NCBI GenBank assembly: GCA_038087015.1
Contig: JASBNA010000005.1
Span: 186,001 to 250,000, forward strand
DNA: 64,000 bases
Source: Cerrena zonata
Taxonomy: Eukaryota; Basidiomycota; Agaricomycetes; Polyporales; Cerrenaceae
Direction of reading: 5' to 3'
In this document: piece by piece, positions 1 through 11,700 of the stretch
Layout of the letters: the number at the start of each line of letters is the position of its first letter
Position numbering within the stretch: position 1 is the first letter of the stretch
The notes under the pieces: model-generated
Seen by the model: only the letters and a program-made list of their open reading frames with translations
What the model was told of the DNA's origin: nothing
Database searches by the model: none
Position numbers and translations under genes: made by a program

Positions 1-318
1 GAACTTCCGGATTTGGTCCCCAAGAAGAACCAAATCCATTCCTGGCAACTGAGCGAAGTGCTGATAGCACTTATAAACAGCAAGAACACCATGCTCGCCT
101 CTTGTAATTTGAACGAGCTGATCCTCCTTAGAGAGACCTTGGAAAGTTCGTATCCAAGCTTTATTGAGAGGAAACCATGGGCCTTCATCTGGATCGGGAG
201 CGAGGCGGGTAAATACAGAAAGTGCACCATCTGGCTTGCCTAAAGGAACAGATACAGGAAGGGTAGTGATCAGTGTATGAAGCTCATGCAATGCATTGGA
301 GATCTCAGCGAAGCTCAT
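1..318 (-). CDS. Hypothetical protein, N-terminal part, cut by the window edge
   Basis: Reading leftward from the ATG complement at 316-318, an uninterrupted frame of 106 codons runs off the left edge. It begins MSFAEISNALHELHTLIT and contains PDPDEGPWFPLNKAW. No family is recognised and no signal peptide or membrane segment is visible. The frame has no stop in 318 nt, and the DNA upstream of the ATG turns AT-rich at once, which fits a real 5' end. It is divergent from the GGPP synthase gene about 960 bp away. Whether introns follow cannot be seen. Confidence 0.5.
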   Translation of the reverse strand, partial: MSFAEISNALHELHTLITTLPVSVPLGKPDGALSVFTRLAPDPDEGPWFPLNKAWIRTFQGLSKEDQLVQITRGEHGVLAVYKCYQHFAQLPGMDLVLLGDQIRKF

Positions 319-1276
319 CGTAGCTACATGTAGGTATCGAGTCAAGCGGAAATGAGTATTGATTATAAACTATTTTTTATATCTACAACTTGAAATCTTC
401 ACCAGCGGTGTTTTAACCGTTAAAAGGTTGTGCAATAAATTAAGGAGTAGGCAGAATGATTGAGGTGTAATGACCAGTAAGCAGTCAAGTTAAAAGCTAG
501 GTACAAATCAACAATAGATGATTGGCTCCGAATCCTAAAGATCCGTTCCTCACGCACCCTCAAGCTTCGCTATAGTACCAACTCATATTCAAATATATGT
601 GGTAGAAATTATGTGCAAAGCCCAAACATGGTCTGTTTAGGTTGTTTAGAATACTATCATCCTAGAATCAAGAGTACTAACCTTACTAATTAATGCCCCA
701 GCCTGTACGGTGTGTTTGAGTTGTCGGATACTGGCCTTCTATCAACAGGCGCTCATCGTCGGAACTATGTGTGGTATGTATGTTCCAAATTTCCAATAAT
801 CTCATTACTTAGTCTGCGTAATTTGCTCTAATGCAGACTGCAGCAATAATAATGATGTCCCGATAAATACTAATATAAAATAATATATGGGTCGTACTTT
901 ACTATAATGTAATATAATTTATTGTAACTACCCCTACTAAACGTGACATATAATATAATCACGCCAGTATTTACTTTATACTATACTAATACTAAGGAAT
1001 ATAATCAATTATATTATTATTCTTGAGCATCCCTGATCGGAATAGCAAGCAATCGGGCTGTACTTAGTTCTCATGTCCATATTCGGTCTCTTGGTGTAAT
1101 GATCGATCGCTTACTAGTTACTACTAGTAGCGGTGATCTTCACCTTACAACTACACAACTACGGTCATCCATTTCTTGGTAACAGATACTACTTATACTC
1201 AGACCCCACTTTAATACACCTTCAAGGTTATGATTGAGAACATTAACGACTGACTCCGCTATCGCTAATCCAAAAC
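319..1276. other. AT-rich intergenic region
   Basis: About 960 bp between two divergent genes with no supportable reading frame. The stretch 860-1020 is extremely AT-rich, with repeated TAATATAAT-like runs, and could be promoter DNA or a decayed element. It presumably carries the promoters of both flanking genes. No convincing TATA box or terminal repeats were found. Confidence 0.5.
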
Positions 1277-2730
1277 ATGGCCGATCATCTTGATGTACAT
1301 ATGATCCTCTCACAATCGGCCGAATGGTCAGAGGATAATGAAGCGGCAAGTCGCTCATCTCTCTGTCTAGCAACATTTGATGCTGAAAGAAACATGGGCT
1401 ACGACAGGGATTGCTTGAACCGTTCACATACATCAATAATGTTCGGGGGAAGGAGATCCGCGGACAGATGATCTCTGCATTCAATACCTGGCTGAACGTT
1501 CCCGAGGATAAATTACGAGTGATCTCTAAAGTAGTCAGCATGCTACACACCGCTAGTCTTCTGTGAGTGTAATGTCAACGCTAACAGCCAGTATAAAGTA
1601 TCACTCATAACTCTTTAGGGTCGATGACATCGAAGATGACGCACAATTAAGACGGGGCGTACCAGGTCCGTCGAATCGTCCAACATGCTGAGAACTATTT
1701 TAACACCTAAGATGTCAGCATCACACAAGATCTATGGTATTCCCCAAGTAATAAACACAGCGAATTATGTCTATTTTCTCGCATATCAAGAACTGTTTTC
1801 TATGCGTAAAGAAGCACTGGAAGCAGCAAAGATTCCGTCTCACTCGTCCCAACAAGCAAAGAGGCTCATATCAGTTGACGAACTTGATCGCGTTGTTACA
1901 TGTTAGGATCTTTCCATCCTGCCTTTTCTTTCTCACTTGCTAACAGTCTACTCAAGCTGAATTGCTGAATTTGCATCGAGGGCAGGGTCTTGAGTTGCTC
2001 TGGCGGGATTCCTTGCAATGTCCAACTGAAGAGGAGTACGTCAAGATGGTAAACAACAGTGAGTAGCATATCTATCTCTGCATGGTGGAGTCTCTAATGG
2101 ATTATATAGAGACTGGTGGTGTTTTCCGGATTGCTGTGAAGTTGATGATGGCGTATGCCACCACCAACGCGGATATGTGAGTGTTACCTCGCAATCTCCC
2201 CGCGTTGTTGAAGTAATTCTTCCTGCTCCAGTGATTATGTTCCTCTTGTGAACCTGATTGGAGTACACTTTCAAATTCGTGACGATTACATGAATCTCCA
2301 AAGTACACAGGTACGCGAACTGAGATTGTATTACAGTTGGATGTCAACAATTTTTTTGATTCCCTTTAAGTATGCAGACAACAAGGGTTTTGCGGAGGAC
2401 CTTACCGAAGGGAAATTCTCCTTCCCAATAGTGCATGGTGTTCGGTCAGACACTTTAAATCGTCAGATACTTAGTAAGTTTCCGGTGATCACGACATGAT
2501 GGGCGACCGCTAACCTCGGCATAATAGACGTCCTACAGAAGAGACCCACGACGCCCACTCTCAAGAAGCACGCTATTGGGTACTTGAGAGATCATACAAA
2601 ATCTTTCGTGTATACTATCAAGGTCCTTGCTTCTCTTGAAAAGGATATTCGGGACGAGGTATCGAAACTGGGCGGAAACTCTGCGCTTGAGACGATCATC
2701 GATGCTCTACATGTGGAGTCCTCGGCGTAA
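1277..2730 (+). CDS. Geranylgeranyl diphosphate synthase
   Basis: A trans-isoprenyl diphosphate synthase that condenses FPP with IPP to give GGPP, used for protein prenylation, quinones and terpenoids. Nine exons: 1277-1345, 1408-1562, 1619-1665, 1719-1901, 1957-2058, 2110-2176, 2232-2310, 2371-2473, 2528-2730, total 1008 nt, giving 335 residues, the usual length of fungal GGPPS. The first aspartate-rich motif DDIEDD is at residues 77-82, followed by QLRRG. The second, [11 protein letters not shown], has its aspartates at 225-226, and [15 protein letters not shown] follows. The ATG at 1277 is the only start joining sensibly to exon 2. Intron 1 is GC-AG (GCAAGT donor). The neighbouring MFS transporter on the same strand could hint at a terpenoid locus, but a housekeeping role is equally possible. 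Confidence 0.93.
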
Positions 2731-3134
2731 AAAGAAATGCGAATATCAATACCGTTTATAATCATAGCAGGTCATAATATCAGGTTAAGAAGATGACTGT
2801 ATTGATACCGTGCGGGTTAGCTTCACTAATATTTTCACTAATGCTTTTAGGCCTAACCAGTCCGATAGTGACACGCGCTTTCAGACGCGGGTCAAGTATG
2901 CCCCTCTTCTGTCTGCCACTTCAACTTCTTTTGTAAGTTTGAAGTAAAAGCATGACCCTATTATCTTCAAGTGCACGCCTCAACCACGATAAAGCAGATA
3001 TATTTAGACAGGCGATACTATACACCTCGAGTCTTCGGCCGACAGGGATATCAGGTCCGATAGTAGTGTACTTATTATACCCCTGCTCCACTCTTTCGAT
3101 ACAACATCCTCTCCCTCGACGTGAGATTAACAGG
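2731..3134. other. Intergenic, GGPPS to MFS transporter
   Basis: About 400 bp between two genes in tandem. An in-frame ATG at 2952 lies upstream of the chosen MFS start, but its extra residues do not look like transporter sequence. Nothing else is seen. Confidence 0.4.
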
Positions 3135-5573
3135 ATGAGCTCCTCTGACAACCCTAGCCCAGCCGTTACTCCTGTAACTGATGGTACATGGACACCGGTC
3201 GGAACCGAAACGCCCGGAAGGTCCAAACCTTCAAGTGTGGTTTTGACGGACCAAACAAATCTCCTACCGTTCAACAAAGTGATAGTAGTATTTTTGAGCT
3301 TATCTCTGTGTATTCTGGTATCAACCCTTGATTCGACGATAGTAGCCACCGCGTTGCCATCGGTTGCAGCTGCATTCAACGCAGGATCAATCATATCATG
3401 GGTACCATCCGCCTATTTGTTAACTTCCACAGCTTTTCAACCTCTCTGTAAGTACTCATCTTGACTTCTTGATTTTGTACTCGAGAAGCTCACGATTCCC
3501 CAGATGGCCGTTTCAGTGACATCTTTGGAAGGAAAGCTACCCTATGCCTGGCTATGGGAATATTCATGTTAGGTTCCTTGTTGTCCGGGTTTGCGAAGTC
3601 CATCATCGCTCTTATCATTTTTCGTGGACTTGCGGGTGCCGGTGGAGGTGGCATCGTTAGCATCGTTCAGATTGTGATGTCAGATGTTGTTAGTCTACGA
3701 GAAAGGTACGTTTCTGATTGAGATTCTAATGACAATCATCGCCTTTTCTGTTAAGGTTCTAACATTGGTTATTCCTTAATGAAGGGGTAAATATCAAGGC
3801 ATCATCGGAGGCTTCTCTGCTCTCGGATTTGGTGTCGGCCCCTTGATCGGAGGCGCTTTAGCCGAAAAGGTATCTTGGAAAGTAGGTCATTTGCAAGCCC
3901 GTGGTAGACGGCCCATCCATATTGACGGAAATGCAGTGGTGCTTTTGGTTTACTATACCTATCTCAGCGTTAGCCGTAGCTGTGGTCATCTTTGTTCTTC
4001 CATTGAAGGCTGTACAGGGGGATTTCATACGGTAAACAACCATTACATTCTTAATGGCTGAGCATGCACTGAAGACTGTCAATTAGGAAATTAATGGTTG
4101 TCGATTATTTGGGTGTAATCCTAACTCTGGGTGGATGCGCCATGGTAATGCTTCCTTTGATTTGGGTAAATCTTTTATTACCGATGTCTCTGTTATACCG
4201 ACTAACGCTTTACAGGGTGGCGTAACATTCCCGTGGGATTCTGCAGTGATATTGGCACCACTGTGTTGTGGCGCTATCGTCGTTTTGCTATTCTGCCTTT
4301 GGGAGTGGAAGGGGGCTAGATTACCCATCGTGCCCAGTAAGAATCTTCAAGGCCGTCTATACATTGCCCTAACAGTTTTATTCGTCTCAGTGCACATCTT
4401 CAAACATGTCACAGTTTGCGGAGTAAACATTGCGATGTTCATCAAGTAAGCAACAAGCTCTATTCTATCTCCTTATTGACATCGCTCATCGCCCGACCCC
4501 GTATAGCGGAATAGTATTCTACTCGTATCTTTTCTACCTCCCGCAATTCTTTCAGGTCGCACTAGCATATTCGCCAATTCGCTCAGGCGTTTTCCTACTT
4601 CCGGCGTTAGTTACACAGACATTGGGCAGTTTCATATCCGTGAGTACTACCTCATCACACCTTGGACTCGGTTCTCAATCGTATACAAAGGGTCAAATTG
4701 TCAGCAAGACCGGCCACTATCGTGTATGTAGTCTGTCGCAATGCTCGCCTCGCGCCAATTAGATCACTGACAACGTTCGATAGATGATCATTTACATCGG
4801 CTTTTCAGTACTCTCCGTGGGTTGCGGTTGTCTCTCAACTGTCAATCCATCGACGCGCAAAGGCCTTCTCGTTTTCTACATGTTGATGACCGGATCAGGT
4901 GCAGGAATGGTAAACCAATATGTCGCGCTTTCGTTGTTGAAATGTGTTTTAAGAGACCATCATTTTAGACTTTGCAAACCACTACGGTCGCTGCGCAAGC
5001 TAGTGTCGCAAGACAAGACATGTCAGTGGTCACCGCTATGCGTAATGTAAGTGTCACCGGCACAGGGTTAACATTGCATCTAACTTTATTTCAACGATAG
5101 TTTGTACGACTACTAGGAGGTACTCTCACACTTGCCATAGGTGCAACGACTATGTCAGCCACCTACTCCCTATCATGATGTGTTTGAAGCTAACGTTGCC
5201 GTCGACCATGTCTCACAGCAACAATGCACTACGACACTCGATGTCAAAATTAGGTCTACCCAACTCTGCGATTACTCGTATTGTTGATGATCCCAGTATC
5301 TTAGCCAATCGCTTCAATACGAGCTCCAATCCACTTGGAGATATGGGCGTTACCCCTGCTGCTGTGGATCAAATCATAGCTGGGTATACTTCTGGTTTTA
5401 GAACCGTGTTCATTCTGAATGCGTGCTTGGCTGCCTTGGCTAGCATCGTTAGCATTTTAATGATTCGGCATAAAGAACTTACGAGACCGGACGAGGAGCA
5501 GCTAAAAGCTCAGGCAAAAGAAATATACGATATAGAAAAAAGGAATCGCAAGGAAGCAGCAGGTAGAGCTTAA
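3135..5573 (+). CDS. MFS transporter, 14-helix drug/H+ antiporter-like (DHA2 type)
   Basis: An integral membrane proton-coupled exporter of unknown substrate. Thirteen exons (3135-3447, 3504-3705, 3785-3881, 3937-4031, 4087-4165, 4216-4336, 4391-4445, 4507-4639, 4691-4723, 4784-4909, 4969-5046, 5101-5153, 5219-5573) sum to 1740 nt, giving 579 residues. After a hydrophilic 45-residue N-terminus comes the helix-1 motif LDSTIVATALPSVAAAF, then GRFSDIFGRK (MFS motif A), GLAGAGGGGI and ALGFGVGPLIGGAL (antiporter motif C type). The 33-nt exon 4691-4723 and the 53-nt exon 5101-5153 are supported by unbroken phase. The C-terminus is a charged cytosolic tail. Start 3135 is preferred over an in-frame ATG at 2952. 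Its position behind GGPPS suggests export of a terpenoid-type product, which is inference only. Confidence 0.9.
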
Positions 5574-5772
5574 CATAGAAACAGCGATAGATGTTTATGA
5601 TTGGTATGAACGGATTCCCACAAACGTAGACTTAGAATGATATGCTTTTTTCATCTACAGACTTCAGAAGAGCCGTGCGTGGATGATTGCGACTGCCTAA
5701 GGTTACATTTCTCGATAGCGGTGATGTAGAATAGCAAATGACAACACAACAAACGATACGATCATGCATGCA

Positions 5773-8700
5773 TTAACTCTCGTAAAATTTTAAAAGTTCC
5801 TTCGCTTCACGTGCCGGTCGTGATATGGATGGCTTCTCATTTCCGATGCTTTCCTGCACTTTCCCGCTAATCTTCGGTACAACATCAAGGGAGTGGAATA
5901 GGGTAGTTTCCTGATACTCTCCATCTTCATCTGGCGAGAGGATGGAGACTATGCAATGGGAAGCCAGAACAGATGCCGGTGTACCTGCTACAAGGTGCGA
6001 CCTAAATAATGGTGAGTATTTTGAGAAATGCTGAACCGACATAAATAACATACTCCACGATTGGCTTCAGCAAATCAGGATGCGACGACAATGCAGCAAA
6101 GAGGGAAGCTGCAGCTTGCATGAACGGTTCTATGAGGGAAATAAGTATCTTCAGATACGTAATGATACTTTTAGGGAATATTAATATCACCTTCGTGAGC
6201 ATCTCTAAATGCGTCCGTAACTAATTCGACACACGCCTCGCGGGCCTTGTCGCCAATGTTTGAATCAGCACTTTTGACAACATAAGCAAGAGCTTGAACA
6301 AGGCTAGCTGCAATGACATCCTCGTTATTCTTGACTCCAGTGATTAGCTCTGTCACAACTGGGTCAACACGAGGTTGGTTCTTCATGAGAATACCAAGCG
6401 CTTGAGCCGCTTTTGCTCGAACCGCCAGACTCGATGGATCACTGGCACCCTTCACGAAAGTACGTTGAAGTTGAGGGAAGAAGGGTTTGACGAAAATAGG
6501 AATCTTCTGGAGCATGGTGCTCAGCGCAGTCAAAATAGCAACCTTGACACCGGGAGGGTAGGTAGTGGCCTGGGTAGCAACACGAATGAGAGGACCAGTG
6601 AAGGGAACGACAAAGGGCTTGATTGCACTTTCTTCTGTCCGCTCTACCAAATCACCAATTGCAAATGCTGCATTTTCTCTTTGCTCGTTGCTACCAGTGG
6701 TAAGACCGGCAATGATAATCGGGACCGCCGGCGAGACACCTTTGGGAAGACTGAATCCGGGGACGTATGAACCAAGTGTGCCAGTGCTCTCGATCGTCCT
6801 GCGCAAAGGGACGACCAAAGGTTCCAGTTCATCTTTAGGGACAGACTTGACGAATGAATCGAAGGCTTTCCAAGCTGCCGTATGGACGGCGACTTGAGAA
6901 TCATCCAATAAAGAAACCAATTGTCGAACCCAATCAACACGATACAACGAGTGATCCATTTCTGTCACTTCACAGAAGGATGCCAAAATATTGCAGGCAC
7001 TGACTCGGCGATCGACATAATCGTGTTTTGCCCTGGTACTCAAGGTTAGTATTATTTGTACAAATGTCATAATGAAAAACAACAGACCAGTCCAATAGTA
7101 AGAGCATCAGTGTGTTCAAGCCTTCGGCATCAGAGATGGACTCTAGTAATGCGTGCAAAGCTTCTTCTAGAGCTGTTTTGAGCTCTGACTCTTGGTCTTT
7201 GCTTTGCTTCTCAAGCTCTTTAACAAGGGCATTCAAGATCACGCTGAGTCTCCTGCTCAAGGCGTTTCCGGCGACAGTAACCAATGATGCTAGTGCACGA
7301 GCGTTGAACACAGTCATAGGAGAAGCAGTCAATGTTGGTATGAGAACGGGGAACACAGTTGATGCGCGAACCTGGAGCAGCCGGTTAGCGGAATAATTAA
7401 GTCACTGGGACTGTTACTTACGTTCATAACTTCTCGAAGAGCTTGGAGGGCTGTGCCAGAGCTTTGACCGGGTTGCCTTAGAGCCTCCAAAAGTGTGGGG
7501 ATTGTCTGATCGATAGCCTTCACCCCGACTTGCTCTTGTAGTATATCGAATGCCTTCGCAGCGCCAGCACGTACGTTGGCCTCGTCATCGACCAGCGAAA
7601 CGCGCACCATAGTAATGACAGCGTCTTCATGGTCTTCACGCTGACTATCAGTTGTGCTCTCCCTACAACGTACGTTAAAGGGATTTTCATAAGATAGACG
7701 GTTCACTTACATTAACTCGCAGAGCATGAGACAAACACCTTCACGAGTGCGAGGATCAGTTGAATTGGCCTTGACCCGAAGAGAGCTAATAATCTCTCCG
7801 AATATTTTCTCGCCAGATTTACGACAAAGCTCAGCAACTGTACGGGCCGCAGTCTGAATGATGCGGAATAAATCAATGGTCTCTCGCAATCCACGTGTAT
7901 AGACGTACCTCGTTCTGATCAGGTTCTGGGTTTGACAAAAGAGTGATAATCTGAGTGATGAGTTCTGGCAGGATTTCACGGACTGGAAGAAAGAATTATT
8001 AGACTGCGAGACAGTATAAATAGCGTGAATTTACAAACCTGTCCGAGGAGTGTTGTGCACGAGTGCTTTCCAAATATGAATGGACGATTGCCGTACGACA
8101 CCAACTGCATCTTGACGAGCCAAGTATAATGCCGAAAGAATACGATCTCTGCGTTCGACCCCAAGAATATCAATGAGCACCTTACGAGATGACTCTGCCA
8201 TGACTGTTTCGACTCCCTCTTCGTCGTCTTCGATTTCTGCTTTACCGCTGATTCCAGAGACCTTGAACAATAATTCTCCAACCAATGTAATCGATGATTG
8301 CTATGAGAGAGATTTAGATTTGGACAGTTTGATTTCGATTATGGACAAAAGACTTACACGAATACGCCATCCCGGGTCAAACATGCCGCGCTCGAGCTCA
8401 GGAAGGAGTAGGTCGATAGCCTTGTTCGAGTAGTTGGTTACGATCATGCGTCCAGCACGCATAGCCGCTTCGCGGACATAATCCTCAGAATCTGATAATC
8501 CACTCAAGATTGGAGCAATAATCTTAGGCAAGTGAGGCGAGAACCGAGTTCCGAACGTAGCAGGAAGATATACAAGCAGCGACATGAACCCCTCGCGAAC
8601 AGTGCTGCGTGGGGCCTGAGCGTTCGCAATAACGTCGGGCAACAATCCTTCCATGCGCTCCATTCCGAGACCTGCCAACACCTCACTCAACCCTTGAGCA

Positions 8701-11700
8701 GCACCTTGCCTGTCAACACCTGAAACGTCGGCTTTCAGTGTTCTGAGTAGTCCGGGAACGAGATCTGGGAAATGTCCTTCGCCAAGGCGTTCAACTAATG
8801 TACCCAATGACTTTGCAGCTGTTGCTCGTGCTTCAGGTACTGGGTCAACCTAGGACAACATGGACGAGAGGAAGAAGCTCAGAAAGGTAGGGAACAAAGT
8901 CCTTCGAGTCCGTTAAAGAGGCTAGATTCCCGACAATCTGCGCAGCCTTCTTCTTGGTATCAGCACTTCGTTCACGCAAGCCACGTTGTATGATAGGTAC
9001 GACCTTTAAAATGAATGTTAGAATAAAGCGATATCATGTTTGCTTGTCAACTACGCACCAATGCAAGTGATGAATGGTCGATGTAGTGGGCAAATGACGT
9101 CTTCAGTAAAGCAGAAAGAGCATTTGGCGTCTTTCCGGGGTCTACCAGTGCTTTTAAGAAGACCGGGACTAAGGACTGGATTTCTGGGTTACTGATGACT
9201 TCGCCGAATTGTTTCAAGCTCTTGTTAGCTGCCGCACGAACTTGTGCATGTGAGTCGGTAAGAACACCAGTCAATCGGGGAATAACTATAGGAAGGGATT
9301 GGGATAGTTGTCGCGGTGCACAATAAGCCATCATTCCCAATAGCTCGATGGAACCCTTCTTGCTACGCCATTGCTTCTCATCCAAACCTTCGAGTAAGGA
9401 AGGCAATATCGTCTTCACACCATAACCTGAAAGATTTCCCATGATTACTCGTGCAGCATCGTGGGTAGACTCTCGGACGTCACTTGTCGAATCACCGAAA
9501 GATGCTAATAGTAAAGGTAAGAGATGCAGGACGTAGGGTTCGAAAAGTCTGCCCAATACGCTAGAGAAGCATTCGAAAGCGCACATGGCACCTTGCCTTG
9601 GTTCGTAACGTTTTTTGTCTTCAGTGGCACCACGTAGTCGTTCAATGACATCGAACTCTTTCATAGTAGAAATACCTGCGCCTTTGATGATACCCGCTAA
9701 ACCATAGGCTGCACCTCGACGAGCAGCATACTTGGGTGCATTCAGAAGTTCTTCGAACAGTTGATCGACGAGACTGGATACAGTGGAACGTTGAATTTTG
9801 ACGAGCGGCGATAAGCAGTCTGAGACGGCGATTTGAACTTGTTCCGATGGGGTCTTCAATGCTTCCACCAGCCTCTTTACAATTTGAGGAATCCGCGAAT
9901 CGGAAGGGTCAAGATGTCTGGCTACACGACCAAATAAGATGACCACGGCTTCCTGGATATAGTCGCTCGTTTCATTTGAAGAACCTGGGGAGGCGAGATA
10001 TTTTTCAAACATAGAGATCAACTCAGCAAGACGAGATGGTCCGTGTGAGTCGATCACGGCTGTTCCTGCTTGGAGCAGACCACGGCGTACGTCTGGATGA
10101 CGATCGCCAAGACCCTCATCATGAATCAAGAACTTGAACAATGGAACCACTGTATCGTCGGTAAAGTGTGGTGCCAGGAGCTCGAGAGCACCGGATATAG
10201 CGAGTCTTGCAGGCCAAGGATCTGCACGATCTACGCTGGACGCAATAAGCATTCCCTAGTAAAATGGGGTCAAACCATGCATGAACAGAAATATACTGCG
10301 GACTTACATATTGGTCGAATTCCGGAGCCAACACTTTGGCCTTAGTATAACTTTAGTTTGCGTTATGAATGATACTGAGGGGACAAACACTCACCTTTTC
10401 GCGATAAAAGTTTTCCAATGCTTCAAGGACATTTGGTATTGAGGCAGGATACTGCTCCACACAATCGGCTAACGCATATCCACTACTTGAACGAACGTAT
10501 ACATGATCGTGCTCTATCAAACAAACATGAGTTTAGGAAATGGGAGTATAGAGTAGAAGAGTGTTATACCGAGGTATGGCATAATATCCGGTAAGAATAC
10601 TTGAGGAACGTCGAGTCCGTTGTCATCCCACAGGTGTTGGGCTAAACGAGCATTTTGTTCGTCCTGGTCATGATACACAATCCACAACTTTGGCGACCAG
10701 TCCAGATCAGTAAGATCGAAAGGCTATATGATGTCGTTAGCGTATATATAGTTGTATGATTAGGCTAACGTACCTGCAATGTCTGAAGGCATGCATTTCG
10801 GACGTATACTTCTTGACTCAAAGAACCCTCGAGGAGAACATCGATCTCCTCGCGGGTGGCATTTGTATGTATGGCTTGTCCGAGTTCGATCAGTGCTGAT
10901 GATGCCTCCTTTGCAAGTTTCGGTTGGTGCTTGATGGCGTGCAGGAGATCGTTCATGATCCGTTTCCTAGGGAAGACAGGATCGGAGACTTTTGGAAAGA
11001 AAGACTAAATAAAGCAATCCCAGCTCTGACACAACGTGAAAACGTACATTCACCACAGTGGAAGCGCACAATCTGAAGGGAGAGCATAATCTGTTCCAGA
11101 GGATCGTCCTCTTCCGTTAACCCAACTCCGCCTTTCACCAAAACCTGACTGAGTAAAGGATAGGCATAGGAATACGTCGCAGAGTCGAAAGGTGCTTGTT
11201 CAGACAAGGTGAGCAAGCGATAGAGCACTCGAAGCACAAGTGCTAAATCATTAACAATGAGTATTTCTGTGATTTATCAAAATAAGGCTACACTTACAAT
11301 TGACTGGTTCGACCTGAAGTTCTTCGGGAATTCCCTGGACTTCCAGAGCACGAAGAGAAGCAATGCCCACCCATTTCTTGAATGTATCCAAACATTCCGA
11401 GGAAACACTCGAAAGATCCTATATGACCTCAATAACACCCTTACGATTATAGGAATGGAACTTACCAGATATCGCTCGAAGGCCGTGGAACCAACTAGGT
11501 GAACCGCTTTACCAAAGCCTCCGATAAGAAGTAAATCAACAAGTGTAGACATGTGTTTCTTCAGTTCCTCCACTTCAATGGAAACGAGTGAATTGATCAG
11601 TTGCAGTCCACACTCCAATCGGGCCTTGATAGCGTTGACACGTTCTCTTATGGCCGCTTCCTTCTTCAGTTGCCCTTCCACAAGGGCTGCATCTTGCTTT

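Noticed and set aside
860..1020. AT-rich stretch as a replication origin or centromere-like element
   Set aside because: Only base composition supports it; no consensus motif or repeat structure was seen.
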